Of a stretch of DNA of 64,000 nt, positions 12,494-21,158 are shown piece after piece. How positions within the stretch are numbered: the stretch's first letter is position 1; each line of letters opens with the position of its first letter. Both the position numbers and the translations under genes were made by a program. The notes under the pieces were generated by a model. The model was not told where the DNA came from. It searched no databases and saw only the letters and a program-made list of their open reading frames with translations. Source of the stretch: Caecitellus pseudoparvulus (lineage: Eukaryota > Bigyra: Bicosoecida); the NCBI GenBank assembly GCA_965644315.1, contig CBFFRQ010000043.1, positions 620,001-684,000 on the forward strand, in the 5' to 3' direction.

Positions 12494-14742
12494 ATGGGTG
12501 CCCGCTGGTCCCGTGGAAAGCGCAGCAAAGAGCCTGCAGGCCACCTCAGTGAGCGTCGGGAAAAACCCACACAGTCCCGGCAACGCAAGGATGCCCAGCG
12601 CTCCGGCAGCTCCCACCGAGACAAAGCCAGGAGTAAACGCGAAGAAGGGCGGAAGAGGTGCGTTGCAGCCTGCATTGGGCTGGGTGTCCCTGCTGGCAGC
12701 CGCCGCCAGCGCCCGAGGCTGGCTGGCCTGAGCCCACAAGGGACACTTGCGTTTCGCTGCGCAGGCTACCACCCGAAGCGTATGTGCCAGCAGTGGCGCA
12801 GAGCACGCTGCATCACCTGCAAGTGGCGTATGGCAAGCCGAGTATGGAGCTTGGCTATCAAACAGACGGGTGCGTAGCGTGGTTGGCGCTTTGCAGGCTT
12901 TGGAGGTTGGCAGGCGTTTCTGTCGACTGTCGCGGCTGTGTCCCGCAGCATCCGAGTTCCGGCTATGCACAGCGTGCTCTGGGGGCGCAGTGCGGGTGCC
13001 CGCGCTGTTTTCGTGCATGCCGTGGCACCATCCGCTTGTCGGCACCTTGCACCCCCTCCACCGCCCTTCGCTGCCCGCGCAGGCACGTCGTCGTGAGTGA
13101 AGTGGAGGAGGCATCAGCGGCAGCCGCTGGTGCGTCACTGCTGTATGGGGAGATGCTGCCGCAAGGCGTGGCCAAAGCCATGGACGAGTGGCACCTGCAT
13201 GCAGCTGCGGCCAGTCGCATGGTGGACCTGGGCTGTGGCACGGGCAAGCTGTGCCTGCAGGCTTTCCTGGACCACCCCACGCTGCTGGACGTGTTTGGCG
13301 TGGAGGTGTCCCGGGCACGGTACGGGCTGGGAGAGCGCGCCCTCCTGCGCCTGGCGGCGACGTTCCCCGACACCTTCTCAGTGCTCACCTTTGACTCTGG
13401 CAACACCATCACCCTGGGCGTCCCTGTGGGGCCGGCGTGCAGCATGGCTAGCCACCCTCGACTGGACGCCGCCGCTCTGCTGCGGTGGGTGGCGGGGGAG
13501 ACCCCGCCGGCGGGGGGTGAGGACGAGACGCCCCCCGGCTCTGCAGGGGAGCCTGGGCAAGATGTCCTGCACCCAGCCGACCCACAGCGCAGTGGTAGGT
13601 CTAGCCACAGCCCGGGGGTGGGGGAGGAGGAGGGGGGCGCCGACACCCCTGCCGCCCGCATCCACATCCCCCCCACCCCCGTGCGCACCAGCAGCAGTGG
13701 CGGGCTTGGGCGGGCGCCTCCAGAGGCTGACGTCGCTGCCGCCTCCAAGGCCGGCCTGGAGGCACCCCCCCACCTGCCGTCCCCCACCACGCCGCCCCCC
13801 CACACCTGCTGCTCCGTGGCCTATGACCCGGCGGCGTGGCGCACCCTGCGCCTGGCGTGGGGGGACATGTTCGACACCTGCCACGTGGGCACGGCTGACC
13901 TCATCTGCCTGGAGACGGACGTGCCCACCTCCTGCTACCCCATGCTGGCAGCCCTGCTCCGGGCTGCCGCCGGCGGCGCCCGCATCCTCTCCTACCTGAA
14001 CCTGGCAGAGGTGTGGCCCTTTGAAATGCGGCGCTTCTTCAACTTGGAGCAGCTCGTCATCAACCGCTCCCCCTACGACCGCTTCTGGACCTCCTGGTCC
14101 TACGTCAACGGCCACAAGTTTTTCCTGTGGCAAGTCACGCGTAAGCCGCAGCACCTGCAGGTGGATGTGCGGCGCCAAGCTGACGGCACGACACACGTGC
14201 TGGTCACCGTCCCCTCGCCGCCGCCCCAGGTGGGCGCTGGGGGGCCCCTCATCACTCGGGATGGGCGGGGCTTCGAGCCGCCTGAGCCCCTGCGCCTGCC
14301 CGGCGGAGGTCACATGTCCGGAGTCCCACAGTGGACCTGGGCCGATGTCTGCGCCGTGCATGGGGCGGGGCGCAGGCCGCGCCTGCTGGCGTTTGGCGGG
14401 CTGCTGAACCACTTCAACGGCTGCCTGCGCCTGCACCAGGACACGCCCCTCACCTTCATGGCGGGGCACGGCCTGGGCACCTGCTCCCCTGCCGAGAGCG
14501 TGTCCCTGTCTGACTCCGACTCGCCCAGCCGCAGCCCTGTCCGCCGGCCCTCCACGCCGTCACCCGCCACTCTCCTCCCCCTCAAGACGGCTGGCTCCGC
14601 CGCAGTGCACCCCTCCCCGCCCTCTCCCTGCCTGGACAGCAGCCACACACACCCCCGCCCAGCCTCCTGCGAAGCCAAGTGGCGAGGGGAGCCGTCTCTG
14701 CCCGGCACTGTCGGGCGCCACGCGGGTGAGTTCGCCCCGTGA
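12494..14742 (+). CDS. DOT1-like SAM-dependent methyltransferase
   Basis: Exons are 12494-12657, 12765-12869 and 13083-14742, giving 642 residues. Both introns start GTGCGT and both joins keep frame. The N-terminus is short and basic (RKRL-type, Lys/Arg/Ser rich). The core has LLYGEMLPQGVAKAMDEWHL, then the SAM-binding loop MVDLGCGTGKLCLQAFL and the acidic motif GVEVSRARYGLGERALL. This is the order seen in DOT1-family histone H3K79 methyltransferases (YGE, DLGxGxG, GVE). A Pro/Gly/Ser-rich insert of about 120 residues follows, and then a second folded block (TADLICLETDVPTSCYPML, ILSYLNLAEVWPF). The C-terminus is Ser/Pro-rich and disordered. The substrate is unknown: histone is the family precedent, but the second block is not typical of DOT1. 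It diverges from UTP20. Confidence 0.62.
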
Positions 14743-14868
14743 CCCTGCCCTGCCAGCCCAAGGCGCCTGCTGTGGCAGTGGGCGCGGTGTCCGTACCTCC
14801 TCCAGGCACTCCCCAGTGCTCTACTGCTGCCTGGAAATGCATGCATTCAGTCGGACGCGCCGCACTCG

Positions 14869-17800
14869 TCACTTGCGCCGCTTCTTGCTGCCCTTGTGCT
14901 TCTTGCCACCCTTGCCACCCTTGCCACCCTTGCCCTTCGCCGCCGTCTGGCGGGGGGGGGGTGTCGGGGGCGCCTGCTCCGCCTCATCCCCTGACAAGTC
15001 GTAGTCCTCTGCCGCAGCGAACACCGCCCGGCGAGGGCGCTTGGTGCCCTTCTTGCCCACCACAGGGGCCTCCTCCTCCTCCTCACTGTCGCTGCCGAGC
15101 ACAGCCGCCCCGTCAAACGCCGGGTCTGAGCCGCCTTCCGAGTCTGACGCAGCACCCTCCTGCTCCTCCTCCCCCTCCACCTCCTCTGGCAGGTCGTAGG
15201 CAAAGTCGTCCAAGTCGTCGTCCTCGCCGTCCTCCATGCCTGTCGTGGCGGCGTGCTCCGCCATCAGCTCCTCTGCCAGCTCATCCGCAAAGGCGTCCGC
15301 CTCGTCATCCCCCACCTCCTCGTCCGCAGGCCCTCGCAGGGGGGCCGCCTCCCCCGCCTCTGCCGCCCGCTGGGCACGCGCCTGGAAGAAGCCGTGCATG
15401 AAGGCCTCCTCCGCCCGCACCTTGGAGGCGGGCAGCGCAGCGAAGGCCTTGCTGTCCGCCGGCGTGGCAACCGCCGCGAACCCCGTGCGCATGCCCTGCA
15501 TGCCCCGGCGCTGCATCACGCTGGGCCCACGCAGGGTCCCTGCGACCAGCGCGTCCGCCTGCGCGTCCTCGTCGTCTGAGTCGGCAGCCTCCGCCGCAGC
15601 AGCAGCCCCCTTGGCGGCCACGGCCGCCACGGCCTTCTTCTTGGGCTTGCGGAAGGCCAGGCGGTCCAGGAAGGCCATGAGGGTCATGTCCGCCATGGGG
15701 TCGCCGTCGTACTGGATGCCAGGGCCGCCGGCAGGCCCGCCCTGCGCCAGCACCAGCTCCGCGAACCGGCGCACGCTGGGATGGTAGTGCGTGGCCAGTG
15801 TCAGCAGCTCCCACAGGCAGGCTGACGCTGCGCCGCTGTCGCTGGGGTCCCGCGCACGGGGGTCGTACATGCCTGCCTGGGGACGCGTATCCCGCCGCCG
15901 CCGCCGCCGCTGCTGCTGCTGCTGCTGCTGCTGCTCGTCACCCGCTGCGTCGGAGCCTTCGCCCCCTGCCCCCTGCAGCAACGGATCACCCTCCTCCTCA
16001 TCCTCATCCTCGGCATCATCGCTGGCGCTGCCGGCGTCACTGTCCGTGCCGCTGCCTGGCTTGCCGCTCCGGTCAGCGCCAGCCGCTACCTCTGGCTGGT
16101 GCAGCATGCCCAGCACACCTGGCCGTTCCCGCAGGAGCGTGGACAGCAGCACCAGGATGCCACAGGCCAGGGGGGGTGCCGCCGTCGCCGCGACCTGGGC
16201 CAGGCGCTTGGCCACCGCCCGCACCCTGAGGGCAGAGGGTTCGTGGCGGAGCACTCGGAACACGAGGTTGAGCAGCATGTGGTGCGCCCGCCGGGTGGTG
16301 AGGAGGTCGGGGTCCAGCAGCGCGTCGTACAGCGCCTTGAAGAAGCGGTGCATGGTGCGGCCGCCGGGGGACGCCAGCGCGGAGGTGGCCGTGGCGGCGG
16401 CATCCGCTGCCGCGACGTCGCCCCCCTCCCGCTCCACGAGGGCCTTGCCCACTGCGTGGATGAGCATGAGGGCCTGCACCCGGGTGCCGTAGGGGCCGCC
16501 GCGGGTGACTTGGAACACGGCGTCCAGCTGGGACACGAGGGGCGCCAGGGCGGGGGGGACCCCCCCCTCACCCCCCTCGCCCCCCTCCATGCCCAGCACA
16601 TACGGCAGGGCCCTGTTCAGGCCCGTGAGGATGGCGGCCAGCATGCGGGAGCCCAGGGCGGCGGAGGAGACACGGGTGATGGTGGCCGCCGCCGCCGCCT
16701 TGGCGGCCTTCTTGCCAGCGGGGGGGGCGGCGGCGTCCCCCTCCTCTGCCGCCTTGGCCGGGGCGTGGCGCCCCTTGCGAGGTTTCTCCACGAGGGTTTG
16801 CTGGAAGACGAGGAGGTAGGTGGACAGGACGAGCGATGTGAGGTCGCCCCACTCCCGGTGCAGCGGCAGCTGGGACAGGAAGGACAGGCCGTAGAACTGC
16901 CCGCGCTGGGGGGAGCGCGGGTCCAGCACGAACGTGCGCAGCGCCTTCACCACCACTGTCTTCATGGCCGTGTGCTTCAGGCACAGCGTGTGCAGGTGGT
17001 GCTGAGCGTTGGTGGCGACCTTGCGGTCTGGGTCGCCAAGCTTGTTCACCAGCAGACTCAGCAGGCGCCCCTCGCCTTCGGGGGCGCCTTCCAGCAGCTG
17101 TGCGGCGCAGCGCATGCTGCTGCGTTTCATGTGTGCCATGGCGTCATTCGCGCCGTCCTCCAGGGCGCTGAGAAACGCCCCGTACACTGCCCGCAGCTCC
17201 TCTTCGAACGCCCACAGGACGAGGAACGCGGGAGAGGGGGGCGCTGCCACCCATGTGCCTGCCGTTGCAGCGCCACCCTTGGCACCGCCCTTGGCGTCGT
17301 CTGCTGCGCCGCCCTTGCGCCGGCGGCCACCACGCCTGCGTTTCTTGGCGCTCTCCCCCGACACGCCGGCAGCAGAGCCAGCAGAGGCGGCGGGCGCCTT
17401 GGCGGGGTGTGCAGCAGCCCATGCCGCCACAGACGCATCAAAAGTTCGCAGACGTCGGTCGTGTGGCAGCAGGTTGGTGAGGAACAAATCCTTGGTGGTG
17501 TCCAGGGCCAAGTACGCCTCCTTCCGCACGCGCTTGGCGCACATGTTCACCAGCGCCCGCACGTGGCGCAGGGAGTGCAAGGCGTCTTGCTGCGTCATGA
17601 GGGCCATGGCAGCGACGCGGTCCGAGCGCGTGCCGCTGCTCAGCACCTGCCGCAGCCACTGCCCGTCCCGGCTTCGGTCCGCTTCTGCCACCTCCATGTG
17701 TGCTGCGCCCTCGGCACGCAGTGCCTCCATGCCAGCCGAGCGCCACTCGCCCACCAGTGCAGGCGTGATGAGCAGGGTGCCAGTGGCAGTGGCGGTCGCT

Positions 17801-18087
17801 GGCGCAGCGGCGGGCGTGTCCTGGCCAGCGCCAAACACGGTGCGTTTGGCGGCAGAGGCCCCTGGGACGGCGATGGTGGAGGGGTCGTATGTGTACCAGT
17901 TGCCCTCGTGCAGGGCCATGAAGTGGCCGCCGCCGGGGGTGGCGGAGGCCGCCTTGTCCACGCCCCGCATGTGTGCTCCCAGCTTCACGCCTGTTCCGCT
18001 GCTGCTGCCGGTGAAGCGGGAACGCCCCCGCTCCCCACCCCGGCCCTCCACGTCGACATCACGAGCCGGTGCAAAGCTGGACGCCAT
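14869..18087 (-). CDS. NOC1: NOC1/MAK21/CEBPZ ribosome biogenesis protein
   Basis: A single exon of 1,072 residues. Family members (CBF/MAK21 domain) pair with NOC2 to export pre-60S particles from the nucleolus. Recognisable blocks in order are KDLFLTNLLPHDRRLRTF, VLWAFEEELRAVYGAFLSAL, RLLSLLVNKLGDPDRKVATN, MKTVVVKALRTFVLDPRS, a CBF-type block FFKALYDALLDPDLLTTRR, and VYDPRARDPSDSGA-like followed by PSVRRFAELVL. The C-terminus is long and acidic, then basic (KKHKGSKKRRK). Start 18087 (MASSFAPARDV) was preferred to upstream non-ATG extensions. Its stop lies 127 bp from that of the convergent DOT1-like gene. It carries a Gln/Arg tract encoded by a trinucleotide repeat. Confidence 0.85.
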   Translation of the reverse strand: MASSFAPARDVDVEGRGGERGRSRFTGSSSGTGVKLGAHMRGVDKAASATPGGGHFMALHEGNWYTYDPSTIAVPGASAAKRTVFGAGQDTPAAAPATATATGTLLITPALVGEWRSAGMEALRAEGAAHMEVAEADRSRDGQWLRQVLSSGTRSDRVAAMALMTQQDALHSLRHVRALVNMCAKRVRKEAYLALDTTKDLFLTNLLPHDRRLRTFDASVAAWAAAHPAKAPAASAGSAAGVSGESAKKRRRGGRRRKGGAADDAKGGAKGGAATAGTWVAAPPSPAFLVLWAFEEELRAVYGAFLSALEDGANDAMAHMKRSSMRCAAQLLEGAPEGEGRLLSLLVNKLGDPDRKVATNAQHHLHTLCLKHTAMKTVVVKALRTFVLDPRSPQRGQFYGLSFLSQLPLHREWGDLTSLVLSTYLLVFQQTLVEKPRKGRHAPAKAAEEGDAAAPPAGKKAAKAAAAATITRVSSAALGSRMLAAILTGLNRALPYVLGMEGGEGGEGGVPPALAPLVSQLDAVFQVTRGGPYGTRVQALMLIHAVGKALVEREGGDVAAADAAATATSALASPGGRTMHRFFKALYDALLDPDLLTTRRAHHMLLNLVFRVLRHEPSALRVRAVAKRLAQVAATAAPPLACGILVLLSTLLRERPGVLGMLHQPEVAAGADRSGKPGSGTDSDAGSASDDAEDEDEEEGDPLLQGAGGEGSDAAGDEQQQQQQQQRRRRRRDTRPQAGMYDPRARDPSDSGAASACLWELLTLATHYHPSVRRFAELVLAQGGPAGGPGIQYDGDPMADMTLMAFLDRLAFRKPKKKAVAAVAAKGAAAAAEAADSDDEDAQADALVAGTLRGPSVMQRRGMQGMRTGFAAVATPADSKAFAALPASKVRAEEAFMHGFFQARAQRAAEAGEAAPLRGPADEEVGDDEADAFADELAEELMAEHAATTGMEDGEDDDLDDFAYDLPEEVEGEEEQEGAASDSEGGSDPAFDGAAVLGSDSEEEEEAPVVGKKGTKRPRRAVFAAAEDYDLSGDEAEQAPPTPPPRQTAAKGKGGKGGKGGKKHKGSKKRRK
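15892..15936 (-). repeat. CCG/CTG trinucleotide repeat coding poly-Arg/poly-Gln in NOC1
   Basis: On the plus strand about six CCG units run directly into about nine CTG units. On the coding strand this reads as about eight Gln followed by Arg residues in the linker before the last conserved block of NOC1. Such a tract is likely to vary in length between strains. Confidence 0.85.
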
Positions 18088-18467
18088 GTTGCAGCAGGTG
18101 GGCTGCGCGGGCTTGCTGTGCAGCCGGCGCTGAGAGGGGAGAAAGTGGCTGTGCTGCGGTGCAATTTCCGCAGCGGCCAGGCACACTTTGCTTGCCTCCT
18201 GCTGGCCCTCTGCGAGGGACCGCAACCTGTGGCGCGGAGTAAAGATCAAGCGAGTGAAGTTAGCCACAGGGAGGCAGTTGTGACTGCATGCTTGCGCGGT
18301 ACCCGAGGTCGGTGGGCCCCCTACTCATCTGCGAAAGCTGTAAGCCTCGGGCACATTGTGCCTGCAGGCAAAAGCAAGTGGGCCGCGAGGCACTCCTGGC
18401 CCACAGCCTGCTGACAGGCGCTGCCTTCTGTACTGCTCGTTCCCTCACAAGCCACAGGCGTCGGGGC
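18088..18467. other. Intergenic, shared 5' region of NOC1 (-) and SRR1-like (+)
   Basis: About 380 bp between divergent start codons. It contains one CRATTTCCG motif copy at 18162-18170, 75 bp upstream of the NOC1 ATG. The NOC1 frame stays open upstream of the chosen ATG, so a longer N-terminus cannot be excluded. Confidence 0.5.
18162..18170 (+). promoter_or_regulatory. CRATTTCCG motif (CAATTTCCG)
   Basis: Copy of the recurrent element described in the findings. It lies 75 bp upstream of the NOC1 start, in the bidirectional promoter region. Confidence 0.4.
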
Positions 18468-19451
18468 ATGGCTGCTGAGGGCGGGGAGGAGGCAGAGTGG
18501 CAGCCGGCGTGGAAGGCCCGTGGAGGCAGGCGGCGGCGGCAAGGCTCCCGGCGAGGGGCTGGAGCGGCGGGGCAGACGGCTACTTCCACCCTGCACCACG
18601 TGACGTCCGAACGGAATGCGGAGGAGACCGCCACTGACCTCAAGCTTCGAGTGCGGGGGTGCAGTGGCGCCGAGTACAGCGAGAGGGTCGCGGAAATTGC
18701 TTGCGACAGCTGCATTTCGGGGGACTTCACAGCCATCATGGTGGGAGTGGGCATGCCGGCAACGCGGCGCAGCTCCCGTGATCAGCTCGCCTTCTTCCTG
18801 GCCGTCAGGAATCTTGTGCAGCGCCACGATGAAGGCAACACCTGCGTGGACACGCTGGTGGTCGAGCCGCAGCTGCAAGCCGCAGACCTGGCGCTGCTGC
18901 ACACGCTGAAGTGCAGGACCCTGCAGCCGGCCCTCGGCAGGCCCACCTCGCTGGATGACTTCGCCTACCTCACTGACGCCCTGGCTGCTGGTCCTGTCCT
19001 GCTCTACCTGCCCTTTGTCCCCATGAGCGTGCTGGCGCCGCTCTTCGGGTGGCTCATCACGCAAGGTGCAGCGCAGGACCTGCGCCGCCTGCTCGTGGTG
19101 TCCAACGACCTCACAGGGCGGGGCCAGCACGCCGCCCACGACGACGCCCTCATGGACGGAATGCCCCCTGCAGCGCAGGCCTTCTGCAGGGGCCTGGCAG
19201 GCGTGAGCCACAGCGCAGGCGGCACGCTGGACATGCCAGCACCCCACCCCAGCTGCGCCCTGACACAATGGGCCATCCGCCTGCCAGACAGGGACTGGGA
19301 GCCGGGCGTGTCGGTGAAGAGCCCCGAGTGGCGCATGCCAGGGCAGGAGGCGGCGTCTGCCCTCCGAGACCTGCGTGTGTGGACTCTGCAGTGCCCAGTG
19401 TCCGGAGAGGGGGCGGCGCAGGGAGGGCACAGTGCAAAATCACACACGTGA
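18468..19451 (+). CDS. SRR1-domain protein
   Basis: A single exon of 327 residues starting MAAEGGEEAEW. The N-terminus is basic and low complexity. From about residue 85 the SRR1 domain appears: QLAFFLAVRNLV, DTLVVEPQLQAADLALLHTL, PVLLYLPFVPMSVLAPLFGW and DLRRLLVVSNDLTG. These correspond to the family's QLAL, D-P-, LFYMPHCP-like and I-I-GNSF-like blocks. SRR1 homologues affect circadian and heme-related phenotypes in plants, animals and yeast; the biochemical activity is unresolved. Here the usual PHC is replaced by LPFVP and the usual NSF by NDL, so the call rests on block order and spacing. It precedes the EF-hand gene by 96 bp on the same strand. Confidence 0.6.
   Translation: MAAEGGEEAEWQPAWKARGGRRRRQGSRRGAGAAGQTATSTLHHVTSERNAEETATDLKLRVRGCSGAEYSERVAEIACDSCISGDFTAIMVGVGMPATRRSSRDQLAFFLAVRNLVQRHDEGNTCVDTLVVEPQLQAADLALLHTLKCRTLQPALGRPTSLDDFAYLTDALAAGPVLLYLPFVPMSVLAPLFGWLITQGAAQDLRRLLVVSNDLTGRGQHAAHDDALMDGMPPAAQAFCRGLAGVSHSAGGTLDMPAPHPSCALTQWAIRLPDRDWEPGVSVKSPEWRMPGQEAASALRDLRVWTLQCPVSGEGAAQGGHSAKSHT
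18691..18699 (-). promoter_or_regulatory. CRATTTCCG motif (CAATTTCCG)
   Basis: Copy inside the SRR1-like coding region, 223 bp downstream of its ATG. It codes for part of AEIA, so this occurrence could be coincidental. Confidence 0.25.
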
Positions 19452-19547
19452 GCTGCACCCCACCCGACTCAGTCCTGTTGTTGAATGCATGTGCGGTGTG
19501 CGTGTCGCGAGCCCGAGCCCGGCTGCACAGCGTCGCCAGCGGGCAGC

Positions 19548-20501
19548 ATGGCGGCCGCTGAGCCAGAGGCGCCGAAAGACGTCACAGCCAACGAGCTGAA
19601 GGAGCTGGAGCGTGTGTTTGAGTTCCTGTGCGACTTTGCGCCCAAGAACAAGCTGAACAACCTGCTCAAGCCCAAGCTGGAGCGCAAGCAGAAGATCCTC
19701 AGCTACAAGAAGAACCCAGAGGCCGTGAAGCTGGTGGACGACACAGGCCGGGAGCTGTCGGATGACCTCATTGACGCCGAGCTGCAGCGGCTGGAAGAGG
19801 AAATCGGCGACATCGAGGCGCAGATCAACACCATCAAGTCCAAGCAGGACAAGAAGGTGAAGCCTAAGGACCTGCAGGAGGCCCTGGCCTTCCTCGGCAA
19901 GCGCTCCAGCAAGGTGCGGAAGTAGCGACGCAGCGCACGATCTTTACTTGTCGAAGGCAGGCGCCGCTCCATGCCTGCGCGCTGCACAGAAGGAGATCGA
20001 AGACATGATTTGGGAGGTGGACGAGAATCTGGACGGCTGCGTGGACTGGGAGGAGTTCCAGCTCATGTTCCAGCGCAACATCAAAGACACAACGGGTGAG
20101 GCGGCGTGGGCCCTAAAACCGCAGGCAGGCGCCGGCAGCAGCCCCCCCCCACGCACCCCCCCCAGGCAAGGAGCCTTTCCAGCTGTTCAACGTCGTGCAG
20201 TTCATGATGTACGACGTGGACTTCTCAGGGGAGGTGTCTGTGGACGAAACCATGCACATGCTGTACGCTCGGTATGGCAAGGCGAGGCTTGAGCGCGAGA
20301 TGAAGGTGAGTGTGCCAGGCTTGCGAACTGGCTCGGGCAGCTCCCGTCACACCAAGCGCGTGCGCTGCACAGGCGCTCTTCGGGGACAAGCTGCACAATG
20401 GAAACGGCACGTTGACCTTCCTGGACTACCTCAAGGCGGTCTCAGTGCGCGTGCCGCGCGACCCTCGCTTGGGGCGCAAGGGTGTGGGCGTGCCAGTGTA
20501 A
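19548..20501 (+). CDS. EF-hand protein, probably flagellar/ciliary
   Basis: Exons are 19548-19913, 19990-20095, 20166-20305 and 20373-20501, giving 246 residues. Introns are 76, 70 and 67 nt with GTGCGG, GTGAGG and GTGAGT donors. The N-terminal 120 residues are a charged helix ([16 protein letters not shown], then a coiled coil [16 protein letters not shown]). Two EF-hand loops follow: [13 protein letters not shown] and [14 protein letters not shown], both with Ca2+-coordinating D/N-x-D-x-G and a terminal E. A degenerate third loop ([14 protein letters not shown]) is also visible. This architecture resembles calmodulin-like proteins conserved in flagellated protists, but I cannot assign it to a named axonemal component. 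The final exon ends at the first in-frame TAA; a further 3' exon is possible. Confidence 0.68.
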
Positions 20502-21158
20502 CGCATTTGGCCGCAGGCCCCCCCCCCGCACACGGACGGGGAGGGCTCTCTGTCAGGGCACCGCACCCAGCACCCTCCAAACATGCAAGTCTACTGTGTG
20601 GACAGGCTGCAGTGGCCGGCGCGTGCAGGGCGGCGCAGCGGAGGTCAGCGCATGTGACGCGGCTTCCCGCATCAGGCGCGCATCACACATCACACGCTGA
20701 CACCCCACCGGATCCGAGCTTTGAATGCAGCACGCCCAAGGCACACTGCCACCAAGTTGACTGCGTTCATGTGGGCCCATGCATGCTGCCACTTGCGACA
20801 CTTGCAGTGCGCGAGGTAGCACACTGCACACTTACAGCCTCTCCTCGTGCTAGTGAACGAACCCCTCCTACGGCACCCCCAGCCCACGCCTGCGCGCCCA
20901 CGCCCGCCTGCGTCAAAAACCAGTCAACACCGGACCTGCATCCCCACGCTTTGCACCAGCTGCCTGCAACACTTGCCCCTGCAGGCGCGCCGTCAAGCGC
21001 AGGGAGCCTGCAGCAACGTTACTGCCTGCACTGCCCCAGCAGGCAGAAGCAGCCGTCGCCACGCCAGCTCGTCGCGCCTTGCGTAGGGCGCTGGCAGGCC
21101 TGCGCACCGCAAGCCCGAACCACCCTGTGCTCCAACACGTACAAAGTGGCGATTAAGC
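20502..21158. other. Intergenic, no gene supported
   Basis: About 650 bp after the EF-hand stop. Both strands have short open stretches, but none resembles a conserved protein, and I see no tRNA T-loop or Pol III terminator. It may include a 5' exon of the next gene. Confidence 0.4.

Noticed and set aside
14869-18087. RRP12 as the identity of the 14.9-18.1 kb gene
   Set aside because: The LLSLLVNKLGDPDRK and FFKALYDALLDPDLL blocks belong to CBF/MAK21 (NOC1), not to the RRP12/NUC173 family.
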